Origin: Takifugu bimaculatus
Taxonomy: Eukaryota > Chordata > Actinopteri > Tetraodontiformes > Tetraodontidae
Direction: 5' to 3'
Length of the DNA stretch: 64,000 nucleotides
Assembly (NCBI GenBank): GCA_004026145.2
Contig: CP034975.1
Coordinates: forward strand, 20,588,213 to 20,652,212
Below the pieces are notes generated by a model. The model did no database searches, was not told the DNA's origin, and saw nothing but the letters and a program-made list of their open reading frames with translations. The stretch's first letter is position 1; each line of letters starts with the position of its first letter. The position numbers and the translations under genes were made by a program. Below are positions 31,904 through 45,379 of this stretch, one piece after another.

Positions 31904-34900
31904 AGTGTGTGTTGCTATGTTTTATAGTGTTGGCAGCCTCTATGCCACTTGCTCTGTCTGAATTCTTTGTTTCACATATTGCTATAATTGAATCAAACTG
32001 CCTTCTAGAATCTTTTGTTTTGTAGTACACTATTATTCCATCTTACATGTTGAAAGTGGATGTCTTTCATTTCAAACCAACCATCATTCAACACCCCCTC
32101 CAGTAGAAATTTGACATAAAGAACAGAATGTATGAATGAAATTGAAAGCAAACCAGCTTTTTTTTTTTTCACTGACAGCTTTTTTTTTGAGGGGGGGGGG
32201 GGGGGTCTCTAAAATTGGTACATAGCTGCAGAGATCTTTTGGTTTCAACACTGACAAATTTTCTGTTCTAAATTTACAGTTTATATACGGTTTATGCTTT
32301 GTTCCTTTTCCCAATGATATGTTAGCAAGGTGGACTGATTTTTATATGGAAACAGTTCATCTCTCCATCCTCCATCCTCTCTTCATTATCTCCCTCCTCC
32401 CTCTTTTTTCCTCTTATTGAAAGGCTTGGCCGCAGGGACTCCAGGTTACGGGCCCAGCGCCCAGTGTTCTGGCGCTGGGCCTGCCCACACTGCCTGTTCC
32501 TTGGTTCTGGCTCCGGCTCCCCTAGGACGGGCTGCTTTAGAAGCTGCTCTCACAAATTTAAACACTCCTGAATAGGGTTTTAATTTTGATTGAAGAGCGG
32601 TATCTTGTCAGAAAATGGGAGGGGGGTGGTGGGTTCTAGTGCTCACAGAGTTTTTGTTGCGCTTTAAAGTGAGTCCATTTCTCTTCGGTGCCAGTTTATC
32701 CTCATTCATCACTGGATTATCATCATTTTAACCATTATTTAAAACATCCAGCAGTAAGACCATCTTTAACTTATTTTGAAACTGGTCCTTCTGGCTGTTT
32801 TGTATTTTCTGCTTCTAGTATTGCACATACACATTGGCATCTGATTGCAGAGACAGAAAACCAGATATACGTATGATGCACTTAAGTTACCAAGCCTCTC
32901 CTAAACATTGAGGCTATACTTTCAGTGTATTTGGCCATTAAACATTTAGCCTGTTTACAAAAGCTGTCATTACTGGGACGAATCAGGTAATTGGAATAAT
33001 TGGACCGGACTCGTTTACGTGCACTCCATTCCTTGGGTTGACCATCGATCCGATGATGTCAGTGCAGTCATCTCTGGTGACTTCGAAGGTGGCTGATTAG
33101 CCCAATTCTGGAGCCACACACTCTGGGACAGTTGGGACATGGGAAAGACGCCGTGGGTGGGGCTGTTGCTGCTTCCTTCCTTCTTTGCCTGGCTGCTGCG
33201 ACTTTGCCTCTTCTGTGGTCCTCGAAGGATTTGCAGCCCTTCTTGACTGCGGCGCGCCATCCGACTCTGTTTTGGGCCTGGGCTTCTAGCTGTGCTGGAG
33301 GGATGCCACAGTACTTTAGGCTGTCCTTGATGCAGTCTTTGTACCGCTTCTTGGGGCGCCCAGTATTTCTCTGCCCCTGGGAGAGGATGCCTATGTAAAT
33401 TGCACAAAGCGGGGAAATCTGATCATCTGTTTTTCTGTTATGCTGTTTACATGAGCTCAAAAATAATTTGATGCCTTCACAAAAGTCGGTTCTTGATCAT
33501 ATTTTTATGGTGACTTTCACTTTTGCAATCATTAGAAAGATTTTATGACTTGTGAATGCTCAAGACTGATCAGAATCCACCTGTCAGCTCATCAATTAAT
33601 TATTGACAAATGTAAAATGAAGGCACCAGTAATGTCTACATACTATATGTAGGCTAGGTAGTGTTTAGATTTGGCATATATTTAGGAATAGGGCATCCAA
33701 AATGGACCATCAAGCATCAAAACTTTTTGTTGTTAAGTTTCATGTTCTGCATTTACTGTCTTATTTGAAATGCAGTCTTATGGTGGATGTAGGTGCAATG
33801 GCCGTCAAACGTCACACCATAGATTTTCTTTTGTGTGACATGCCATTAATCCTGGGAAGAGTATATCCATTTACATCTTCCTTATTTGATGACTTGTGAT
33901 TGACAAGAGTCTACTTTTCTTGAGACAAGGATCAGCTGTCTCCCATATATATAGGGCGATGGCGTCAATGACACACTCTCGGTAGGCTGTTTTTTTAAAA
34001 ATTCTTTTTCTTTCTTAAGCATCCTCCCAGTGTGATTATTTACATTTCTTAATAGTCAAGACATCAATTGTTAATGCCAGTTTTTACTTAAGTGTGACGC
34101 AGTTTGTTTTTTTGGGAAAACTTGATGTTCCACACAGGCAGCAGTTCTACTTTTGACTCTTCTGTTTTAGCTTTTTTATTTTGTAATGTAAAATTGTGAC
34201 AGTCGAGAAATTTGAAAGGCTGGCCACTCCCAAAGTGTTTTATTTGTCAACTCTGTGTCCTTGGAGTCGCAGTCTTTGAAATTGCTTTGTAATTCTTTAA
34301 AATGGAGGAATGGGGGATATTATCATAGCACTTTAAATTAACACGAGTATATGTCAACCCTAAAACCTTTCGTCAATAAATATTCATTTGTTGCACAGTA
34401 ACAAATGCCGTAAACTTCATTTGAGCCTGCAAAAATGCAGCCTTGTCCTGCGCTGTCTGTGTCTCATCCTCCCAGTGCAGACAGAACATCCTGAAGCGTG
34501 CTCACCTCCTGTAATTGGTCTGCAAACACACAAAGTGCTGAGGCTTTTTGCATCATTTAAGTGCTTATTCATACTCTCCCCCCTTATCTATACCTCCTCC
34601 ATCCTCCTGCTCTGTCTTGTTTCTGGGGGGAACTTGTGGTCAACAGGGTTTCTCTGGCTCAGCAGGGCACAGGCCCTGCCCTTCGCTGAGGATGCACAAA
34701 TGAGTTATTTCCCTTCAGAGAGAAGCCTCGACAGCCTTCACAGGTGTGGGTAAATTATTTGTCAAACAGTAGGAATTATGACTAGACCAGGGGACAAAGT
34801 TTCCTGTTTAGCACATCAGCCTACTTTCATGAATTATGTGTAGGGTCCTACCTTTACAGTTATTTTGCTTAATTTGTACTTTAAAAAGGAAACACAATTA

Positions 34901-37900
34901 ACATACTGGTGTGCACATAGCAAACCCCCATGAGCTCCCCATTAGGTAAGCTATTAGATGCTAACATTTCCTGCCACTTCTTTGTTTAAATTAGAGATTA
35001 GATTTACGCCCCATAAAGCGTAAATGATGAAAGCAGACTAATGTTTGCAGGGCACCATTCGTGTATGCTCTTTCCTCTGAGCCTGCATGACACTGGTGGA
35101 ATATACTTATCACAGGGTCAACCCTAAAGGACACATTTCAGCTGCTGTCCCAGCAAAAGGGTACACGGTTCAGGCATTGACTGACCTTAATGTTTATAGA
35201 AACCACTGCAGAAGCTGTAAATGTGTCTGCATTTGTTTCTTGCGCAGCCGCCTCTAACAAATGTGCCTCTTTATTCAGCGTTCACGAAAGCCTCGCTTTT
35301 CTGGGGGAGAAAAAGCTGCTGTCTCATCGCATCTCATACACATAAGACAGCCACAGTGCAGCAGGTGTTCTCCACCCCCTGTTCTACAACTGACGCTCAC
35401 TGTGGAGAACATCTGCCCGCATGCGCAACCTTTAGACTAGGAAGCCCGGTTACGTGTGTGTATGTGTGCGCGCGCTAATCAATTCAGCGCACACTAATCT
35501 CCATGAGCAATGTCTTCTTTGTAAAGCCTGACTCAGACAGCGGTGACCTCACCACTGAAAGGCTGGATGTCTTTTTATGTGCCAATGCAGGCTGTGCGTG
35601 CCTGCGCATATGTGTATGACCAAATCCAGAATATGAAAAGATGAGGTGACTTTTATTCAAATCTTGCCTTTATGTGGTGGGGTAAGACACATCTCTGCAC
35701 CTTGAAGAGCCCCCATTCTTCCTTCCTTCCTCTGTGTCCCTTCTTTCCTCCTCATCTCTGTCACTCTCAGATTTCCTCTCTTGCTGTTCCCCTTCACAGT
35801 CTTGTTCTAGCCTCATGGAGCATTGTAAGAGTAATGCCTTTTTCCCTCCAATGCTTGCTCGCAGTTCCTTGGAGATGTCTGCATAGCTCTTGCTTTGTCT
35901 CTCCCTCTTTCTCTGTGTGTGTCTTCATCTTGCAGTAGACCATACTGAGGACATCGCACATTAGGGGGGAAAAATGGTAGCCCCAGTGGCAGGAGTCACA
36001 CTTGATTATTGCGCAACAAGGACACGCTACACTTACTGAATACACTACAGACATGCATGCCAGCCTGTGTAAATATGTAACGCAGAAACACATTTTCCAG
36101 CATTGTTAATGTCTGACGCAGCTGGTCTGAACTTAGTGTCTATCTCAGAGTTTAATTTACCTTTTTTGTCAGCTATTACACCGCTAGGGTTCAGACCAAT
36201 ATAATTCAGCACTAAACTGAGTAAGCAGCAATGTTGTTACTTGCTCAGAAAGTATGTAGATCAGTTTAAAAAGCACTGCTTCAATGGTAGTGATGATGAT
36301 TAGTAGTAGTAGTAGTAGTAGTAATAGTAGTAGTATATTGCTACCATGTAAAACAAACAGCCAAATATAATATTTCCTGTTCATCCATATTATTGAAGTC
36401 ATACTCAGATAATCTGCCCCATGCACATTAAAATGGGGGATATCTGAAGTGATTTACCGGTATCTTTAAATTTAACATCTGGTGAATGTTATTTGTAAGG
36501 AAATATCACTATATATTATTATATATGTTATTTGTGAGAAAATCTAATGTCGATCATCAAAAACTAAATCCCCTTTGAGCAGAAAGTCAAGTGGTACTAA
36601 TACTGTCTCAGGAGGAATGCCACTCAGGTGTCGAGGAACTGAAACAACAGTTTTATTTGTCATCACGGTTCACTTCTGGCTTTGGAGTGGAAGACTGTTG
36701 TCTACCCGATGCATGGATAATCACTTGGATAATGCTGGAAGCATGGTGAGGGTCATATCTTTGCATTTCGCCAGTGCTGTTAAAGCTATCCAGCCGTCAG
36801 TGCTCAGGGGTAAGATGGAGAGAGCAGGAGGAAATGGCTACATCACCTTTCTCTCCAAACAGACAGAATTAGCTGCGCTGGAGCCACTCCCCATACATAA
36901 AGTACTCCCCACTTCACCTCTTATACATCTGATTTTAGATATTCCAGGGGCCTGTGTCCTCTACAAAAGACACTACCATTATTGGTTGTGTGTCGGGGGG
37001 AGACAATGAGTAGAGTGCGGTCAGCGTGGACCTTTTCGCTGACCAGGTCTGGGAGGAGATTCTCCTAGAAATGATCAGGAGCATGCCTAGATGTTATACG
37101 GAGGGCTTACAGGTCATACACACTTCATATAATTGAATTCACAGATGCTGAATCAGCCTGACATCTCAGTTTTTTCCACATTGATTTTAAGTAACACCCA
37201 TGATCCAGTCCCCAGTGGGTCAGCTATTAGGAGTTTTTGACGGGTTGTTCTGGCATTACGTTGTTCTTAACAAGGATGCAGTGTCATCACCAAAGACTTT
37301 CAACGGCAATATTTCAGCACGGTGCCAAGGTGCTATAACAGTAGATTCTCCCTGATGTGGGATAAACCCAGTTTGTTGACTTCCATTGTTCTGTCACTGC
37401 TACAGCAGCAGTTTTTTTGAGACTGGTACAACCTTATTTGGAAAGTATCAAAACCTCTTTTGGATGATACTCTGACTCAAATGTACCTTTGCTGAACACC
37501 CACGGATGTCTCAGCATAGCCTGAAAACAAACAACAGAAAACCTTTCTACTCTTCCATACTTCTGTGTAAGAGTGTTAGTTTATCTCTTTTGTTCACCAG
37601 GTCACGTAAACGTTTGGTGACAAAGGAGATGGTTTGTTCAAAGGTTATGAGCATGGTTGTGGCTACATATGGTGCAGGATTTATGTGCGGGTGTGTGTAT
37701 TTAGGGTTTTGGTGATGTACTGTAACTTAGCCTGATGTGATTAGGGAAAACCCACCTCTTTCCTGTCTGTAGGCTAAATAGGAGTTCTCTAAAATCACAT
37801 TTTAATGGCCCGCTCCCTATTACACTCTGCATTTACATTGCTGCTGTGACATCTCTAAACTGGCGTTGTCTCGGTTGAGACAATTTTATGACACAATTTT

Positions 37901-40900
37901 GCCATTTGTCTCTCTTATCCCCTTGATGCAGAGCCAGACTGGGCATCACTCACGCTGGGCGTGTTTATCTGCCAGGCCTGCTCGCTTCTTCACCGGAGCA
38001 TCCCCCACATCAGCCAGGTCAAGTCTGTCCAGGACACGTGGGATGCCAGTCAGGTGGAGGTGGGTCGCACATAGTGCACATAACTGATATTAGTCATTCC
38101 AGCAAAGTTGTAGCACTGCAAGGATTTGAGTTCCTCCCTGCATCTCCAAATAGCTGTTCCCCTCAGTGCAGCATCATTTTGGGTCTTAATCGATACAGAA
38201 TCATGCTGCTGATAGTGAATATTTATTTGATTATGAGTCGGTGAATTCAATTAGTACAGGTCTTCTGGGGGAAGCAGGTACTGGACATGACACAAGGCAT
38301 AAATATGGATGCTCCAAAGTTCCAGAACTTAATTTCACTGTGAAATTGGAGCTCACCTGGCAACATTTTCTCATAGCTGTTTTAGCCTTCATCATGCCTG
38401 AACATAAATAATGCATGCTATCAGTGTGCATGTATGTCTTGAGCTTTCATCTTCAAGAGCCCAAAAACTTTTCCAGTTTGTTTGAACTATGTTCGTTTCC
38501 CTCTGACTCTTTTTCACTCTCTTCTCTTCGATCTATTCTTCCACTTAAGCACACTGTGCAACAACAAAAATGTTCAACTAGAAACAGTTTGTTGCATATT
38601 ATACACATCAATAGAAAAGGATTAAATCAAGCCACTAACCAAAGCCTTAATTATTTTATTAATCAAAGTCTCAAGTTCCTGATTTGTTTCAGACCTGATA
38701 TTAATAGGCGCATCAAAGTATATCTATATCCCCACAATCTAGTCTTATTTTATTTATCATCATGTGTATCTATTTTGCTCAAGATAATTTTATTTCTTTC
38801 TTTGAACAAGAACTAAATGAAGAAAAGAAAGAGAATTTTAGCACAGTTTTTGTATTTATCAATGGACATGTTGTTTCATCCACAGTGAGTGGCATGAAAG
38901 CCCACTGGGCCCACTGCATTCTGGGTAGTTGTCCAACAGGGAGTCCTCGGTAATTTAACTCAATTTGCTTCTATCTGTATCTGGCAGATGGATGAAAAAC
39001 AAATGAGGTTTAGAGTTCTTCCTACATGTCAGTGCATGTGCAGTTATTAAATGAAATCTCATTGGTATGATACCAAAGCAGAGAGGAACATATCAGATTT
39101 CTGAAATACAGTTGCCATGGAAATAATGTGGTATGCTTATCATGTTTATAGAATGGCAGGCTCTCTCCATGCTGTCTATGTGAATGCTAAACAGTTTAGT
39201 TCATGAAGAGTGGACATAATAATGCCGTGTTCCAAAATGGCACTGCTGGATTGTCATGTAATCTGGATTTTAGCAGCTGGTGTCTCATGTCTTCATCTCC
39301 ATGACTCCTCATCAGTAGTCATGGCTGTGATTGAATTTCCTGCTGCTGTTTGACCTTCACATTAAAGTTTCCCAGTAGAGCATCTTTTGGAGGACAAGGA
39401 AGGCGAGTTACTGGAAGCAGGCGGCTGGATTTGGACTCGGGGATTATCCTCTGAGAAGACACTGAATGGAGCAAATGAAGGCAAAAAGCTGGCATGTTAC
39501 AAATAGCTCCATTTTTAATCTCAGTCCCATCAGATGGGAGATTCTCCAGGTTCATCCGAAGGTTATTTTTTCTTTCTTGTTGAAGATTTCTTTTCACTTT
39601 TCTCTAGGCGTGGCATCATTTCCTGGTTAATCGGTTTAGGAACCTTTTTTTTAGTTGAGAATTGCTTGTCCCAATCATCTGTCAATCATATTAACTGTCA
39701 GTGTTTTTTTTGTTAAATACTACTTGACAGTTTTGTATTTTTATGGCCTTTGCTGAGAGTAGAAATCTTTAAATTAATATCTACATCCTGAATAGTTGCT
39801 TCAGCTCCGTCCAACATGTTTTTAGCCCTTTTCCTGCTAGTTTATTGCTGCGCTTACTGAAGTACTGTCTTTTTCATTCTTCTGTGTTTCTCTCAGCTCG
39901 TGGCCGCCGTGGGAAACAGTGCAGCCAGGGCCAAATACGAACAGAAAGTTCCAGCATTCTACTACAGGCCAACACACACCGACTGCAAGTAAGCCACTCT
40001 TGTGTGACTTTGAGAACATGCTCTCCAGATGCAGCATCCTCACAAATCTACCGCTTCAAAAGCCACAGGTTTTATGGAGCACGTGCATAATTATGTTTTA
40101 GAACCAACGACTGATGCTAGAATTATGCATAAATTTGGATTTGGTTTGGACACCCCTGCAATAGAGGACTTTTTTTCATCCTATGATGATGTGTTAAAGT
40201 AAAGCAACAGAGAAAGTGAACATTTTAAAAGATCCCTGTTGACAAGTCCAATAAAGCTCTCTGTTTTACGTCGGTATTGGGAACTTCTAAGATGTCATTA
40301 AAATCTTTAATTTCTGCGGAAAGCCCATGAGAAGGCCATGTAGGTTGATAAATAACTTTGACAGAACACTGTGAACTTTAATTAATGATATACCCACCTG
40401 AGTGGGGTTTGTTCAGCACATTGTTGAATGATGATAAATACAAATTTATCAAATTTTGTTATTGTGGAGGAACCTCATATCAATTTTATGGTTGATATTT
40501 ATGACTTTTGCGCTCATCTGTCCTTTTCTGCTTGTCAAATTTGCAGGAAAGTGTATTTAATACAATTTAATATGGGTACATAAAAAAAGCCTGTAAACTT
40601 CACAGCCTTTTCATTAACTTCTCTATCTCCTCAGGAGGTCATAGTACAACAGGATACTCTGATGTTATATATTAACTAACTTGGGGAACCTTTTTTCATA
40701 TCTATTATTTTATTTTTATTGGTACAAAGGTGAAAACTAAAAGTGTTCTGTACTCTTCACCTGCAGGCTGCTGAGAGAACAGTGGATCAGGGCCAAGTAC
40801 GAGAGGAATGAGTTTGAGTTCATTGAGAAACAGGAACCATACTCTGCAGGCACGTAAAGACTGATGCATGCCTGCATTGTTGCACCTCATCCATACATTT

Positions 40901-43900
40901 TCATTTGATCTGACTGAAACATTCCTGCACCCAAATTGGACACACAACGCAGATAGCTTCTTCCTTGTCCAAAAAAATCCCCTTTTCGACAAAGTCTAAA
41001 AACATGCCTGATGTAAGATGTAGCTGTGAGGAGCAATATATAATTGAAACACTGCAAATGGAACAAAATGTGTGGTGTTAGATGCTCCAATTTTGAGTAC
41101 ACTTCCATGGAGTTGCACTCCATTAAACTCTGAACAAATTGCTGATTATTATCTCCTGTGTTTAGAGTGCACTCTTATCATCACTAAAGTCGGGGTGGGT
41201 TGTTTGTCTGATGGTGATATTAAGCTTCAATCATCAAAATCTTGAAATCTCTTTGGGCAGAAATTTCACTGCAGATGCCAGAATTCAATTAGCCTGAAAC
41301 ATCCTTATCTCAAATATTGTTTTTATCCTAAGTGGCCAAGTGAACATGTGCAGTTCAGAAGCCACATTGGAGCATCTACACTTTAAATATGGTCCAGACT
41401 TCATATGTCCCCTCCTCTATGAAGGATTTGCTCAGGGCCAGGTATGACTGAGTGGGTGGCTGAAGCTAGGTATGTGTTTATTAAAGGTAAGGATTGGGAT
41501 TAATCTGTTCAAAGTCAGTGAGGAGGCATAAAGGTATCTGCACAGTCTTGCGAGTGGGCGGCCAACTCTCATGCAGCTCCACAGATGAGGTCATTACAAG
41601 CCAATGGGGAGGTTTGTGTCCCCCAAGCCTGTAAATAGTAGACGAGTAAACTCATCTACATCACATACATACATTGTGCTCTCCACATAAAGAGTCCACA
41701 CCACCAACAACATGGTGGCGACGCTAAACTCAACAAACTGTAGAATGGATGATGAAATCTAGAGCATCAATATTTTAATAGTTTACCTGTAAATTACTAT
41801 TAAATAAACTCATTCTTTGCACCACTTTTTTGAAGGGTTCACAGGTAGGTAACACCGGTATGGCGCATGGATGCCATTGCACCGGTGAAGGGAGCACAAA
41901 TGCAAACAGATGACACAATAGTTCTGTCTGGCGGGTGTGGCAGAGGCTTACAGGGACTTGGCCCCCGCGGTGGCCATGCGTATATATTGATCCAGTGCGC
42001 AAGAGGGTGGGAGAAAAGAGAGGAGCGCCAAGGAAGGAGGCGAGAGTGCGGATGAGAGGGACTATTGATTGATGAGGTAATGGTGGTATTGGGGAATGTT
42101 TGGTGTCAGGAATGCTTTGACACACAAATGTGGAGGTGAGGGAGCAGATGACAGGGGAGAGGAAATTGATGCAGCGCAAGATGGCTAAGAGGAAAACGTA
42201 ATGGTGTCATCTACAATCTGTAATTCAGAGTACGGCTTTTAAAGCTCCATTTCATTGATTCCTCTCAGGCGCCCGATGGTGGGAGTTAAATGTATCTGCA
42301 TCATTGTTATGAATGAGATCTTATTGCTAGGTCATTGGGAGCTGATTCCATAAACCTTTACATCTCAGCTTCCTCGATACAATATTTAGTCAAGAGCACA
42401 GCAACAACCTTGTAAGTAGCCTTGGTTTGAAAAAACAAAATTTTAATCAAAAAGGATAGATAATAAGGAACAATGTTTAAACTACTTCTGTGAGTTGAAA
42501 AATTATTTGAAATTAATTAAACTGAAGAAGAAGACAACTGTCTGGATTGTTATTTGAATAATAAATTATTGATTTAGAATGGAGCTCGCTTTTCCTGTTC
42601 TTGTTTACACGGGAGTATTCTATTCCACAAAAACACCATCGACAGAAAAACATCCAAAATGTGAACGGCTCCTTCAGGGTCACAGCTGAACTATGAAAAC
42701 AAAGATGAGAAAGCATTTCTTATTTTTTTAACCAACAAAGAATTGAAGAAGAGAAGGAAGACACAAGCTATAAATGGATCCTATGTAATTAACAGAGAAA
42801 AGCATGTTCTTTGGTAGAATTAAATATCTGTGTCGAGTCCCCTGAGGCACATTTACTCTGTATGAAAGCTGTAAGATCTCGTTCTGTTTCCCCCCATCCT
42901 CTAACAAAATTTCAATTGATCTTTGATTTCTGCTCAACTGAAGGATCACCTTTCATGAGCCGGTTAATGGCGTCTCCATGTTGCCTTAGTAAATGCCACC
43001 TTAGTTTAATTTCTTGCCTGATCTGATGAATCTTTGAAGGCAGCCTCCAACCAACCAACCACACACACCCACACCTACACCCACACACACACATAGACAC
43101 GGGCATGCTCATTTCTCTCTTTGTCTCTCTTCCATTCAGGATACAGAGAGGGGTTTCTATGGAAACGAGGACGAGACAATGGTCAGTTTTTAAGCCGAAA
43201 GTTCATCCTATCAGAGAGGGAGGGAGCCCTGAAATACTTCAACAAACAGGACGTAAGTTACATTATGTCATTGAGATTAAAGACGTTTAAAGACACTTTG
43301 ACAACAAAATTTCCTCCCACCCTCCGTGAAGGCCCGAGACCCAAAAGCGGTGATGAAAATTGAGACCCTCAATGCCACCTTCCAGCCGGCTAAGATCGGC
43401 AACCCCTGCGGCCTGCAGATCACCTACCTGAAAGACAACAGCACAAGAAACATCTTTGTCTACCACAGTGATGCAAAGGTACCAGACACAGAGGAGAATT
43501 CCTCATGACGCTATAACCCCAAAACCGCCACCAGGTGGCTGCGCAGGCTGTAGTTTTGCTCACTCATGCATGTAACTTGGGCTCCCACTCGTGTCTGAGG
43601 AAAGCTCCTGTCTGGCATGATCTACAGCTTGATGCAGCTTCTGTCAAAAACAGACAGAACAGAACAGAGTGCCAAGCTGCTGAAACCGCGCTGCAGCACA
43701 ATCCATAGATACACCACTCACCTTTCTCACAGGGTTGCTACAGCGTGCCCCAATTACATTTGGTGGAAATGAAGGGTGGTAATCTCATGAAATATCAAGC
43801 CCCAAAAATGATAAGGTCCTTGCTTAGTGAAAATCCTTCAGCCTAGTTAAATATCATTTTAAATGCAGTTAGCAGTTAAAAGAAATTCAGTGAAACATGA

Positions 43901-45377
43901 GACAGTGATAAACATGATGCAATACATCATTGATACATGGGAAATAGGAATTAACTGGAAAATACTAATACTTTTCCTGAACTCACAATGGTCCACATTT
44001 AGGTTTTAATGATGGTATTTTATATACAGATCCCCTACATCAAAATTAATGCTAATTCATAGGTTTCCAAAATAAAAGTATGTTTCAGGGAGAAGACACA
44101 AGTACAGCACGGCCTCAGTCGGCGCGCCCTCTGCTGGATGAATCTTGTCATTGTCAGAGGAGTTCATTGGGTTCGTTTAGTTCCAGTGTGGCTTTTGACC
44201 TGTTATCAAGTGCTTCAACATCAGCACACATGCATTCAAATTCATCTCACCGTCGTCAGAGAAGACAACATCTGGGACAGAAACTATGAAAGACACCTGT
44301 GTTCTTCCCTGGGAAACATGTTGTCATGGTGGGTCTTTGTTTACAGGAAATGGTCGACTGGTTCAACGCTATCAGGGCAGCCAGGTTCCACTACCTACAG
44401 GTGGCCTTCCCCGGGGCGAGTGACGAGGAGGTTAGGAAAGACAGAGGCTGGAAGGGAAATTGTGATGGCCTTTTGCAACACCCCAGTCTTTATTTAGTGT
44501 ATCATTAATAACCTTACAAGCATGCACTCATTTCTGACAGCTGTTTTTTTTCTCCTGCAGCTGGTGCCTAAATTAACTCGAAACTTCATGAAGGAAGGCT
44601 TTATGGAGAAAACAGGTCCAAAGGTTTGCATCATGATTTTGATTAGGGGAATCTTCTGTAATTAAGTTGTTTCTTGGATCTAAACAGAAAAAAATACCCC
44701 TCATAGTACTGAATTTTAATTTAGTAAAGTAGCCACCATCTTTTGACATTCATGCACATATTTGATATTCGTTATACCTCTGAGAATAAAGATCCACTTT
44801 TATTCTGCAGCACACAGAAGGCTTCAAGAAGAGATGGTTTACCATGGATGACAGGAGGCTCATGTACTTTAAAGATCCTCTGGTGAGAAGAGCCCAATGT
44901 GCTTGTGGCCAACTAACATGTTAAAAATGCTAGAGCATAGCGTCACATGTCATTAGGGTATTCTGTAGACTTTTGGGATCAATACTGTCACTACTGATGA
45001 CCTTCTCATTAGCCACCTCTCATTCTTCCCTCTATCCCAGGATGCGTACGCTCTTGGTGAGGTCTTCATCGGCAGTAAGGAGAACAGCTACACCGTGCTG
45101 TCAGGTTTGCCTCCATCCACCCAGGGTTACCACTGGAATCACGGCATCACCATCGTCACGCCAGACAGGAAGTTTCTGTTTGCCTGCGAGACTGAAGCTG
45201 AGCAACGCGATTGGATAGCTGCCTTTCAGAGGGTCATCAATCGGCCAATGAGGCCACAGGAATATGCAGGTGGGGGGAAAAAGTTGTTTTAGATCTACTA
45301 AAATGTATCTGAAAGTGCACGGTCTACCTACTGTATTTGTTTTTGCAGTGGAAGCACATTTCAAACACAAACCCTGA
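31485..45377 (+). CDS. adap1: ArfGAP with dual PH domains 1 (centaurin alpha-1)
   Basis: ADAP1 binds PIP3 through two PH domains and carries an Arf6-type GAP domain; it acts at membranes, notably in neurons. Exons: 31,485-31,581; 37,932-38,059; 39,897-39,988; 40,767-40,849; 43,140-43,252; 43,332-43,478; 44,347-44,430; 44,561-44,623; 44,811-44,882; 45,041-45,269; 45,349-45,377, in all 378 residues (human about 374). The ArfGAP zinc finger is intact (CADC-x16-CQAC) and HR of the finger follows. PH1 starts YREGFLWKRGRDN; PH2 starts TEGFKKRWFTMDDRR. The C-terminus is VEAHFKHKP, as in human ADAP1 rather than ADAP2. The start has a good context (CACCATGG). Odd points: KSVQDTW where KSVRLDxW is usual, and a GC donor after exon 4. 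Intron 1 is 6.35 kb and repeat-rich. Confidence 0.96.
31806..31899. repeat. (CT)n microsatellite in adap1 intron 1
   Basis: Nearly pure CT dinucleotides over about 94 bp, one CAAT interruption near 31,820. It lies 230 bp after the adap1 exon 1 donor. Confidence 0.97.
32450..32482. other. GC-rich hairpin in adap1 intron 1
   Basis: GGCCCAGCGCC (32,451-32,461) and its exact complement GGCGCTGGGCC (32,471-32,481) with a 9-nt loop, within a local GC-rich island (about 32,425-32,540) in AT-rich intron sequence. Confidence 0.7.
33010..33460 (-). mobile_element. non-LTR retrotransposon ORF2 C-terminal fragment
   Basis: The minus-strand frame 33,068-33,460 reads GILSQGQRNTGRPKKRYKDC, then SLKYCGI, and ends in a zinc-finger-like CPNCPRVC...SHLRSH. 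This is the usual tail of a LINE-type polyprotein after the reverse transcriptase. It sits in intron 1 of adap1 in antisense orientation and is 5'-truncated. The clade was not determined. Confidence 0.7.
36300..36336. repeat. (TAG)n microsatellite
   Basis: About a dozen TAG triplets with one TAA interruption, in adap1 intron 1. Confidence 0.9.
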
Positions 45378-45379
45378 GG

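Noticed and set aside
31783..32030. Frames of Leu-Ser and Arg-Glu repeats
   Set aside because: Translation of the CT microsatellite in adap1 intron 1.
33132..33398. Plus-strand frame with signal-peptide-like text
   Set aside because: Antisense of the LINE ORF2 fragment, which is the better explanation.
40850..40860. Canonical GT donor at 40,854 for adap1 exon 4
   Set aside because: It leads to the wrong frame at the exon 5 acceptor, whereas the GC donor at 40,850 restores YSAG-YREGF.
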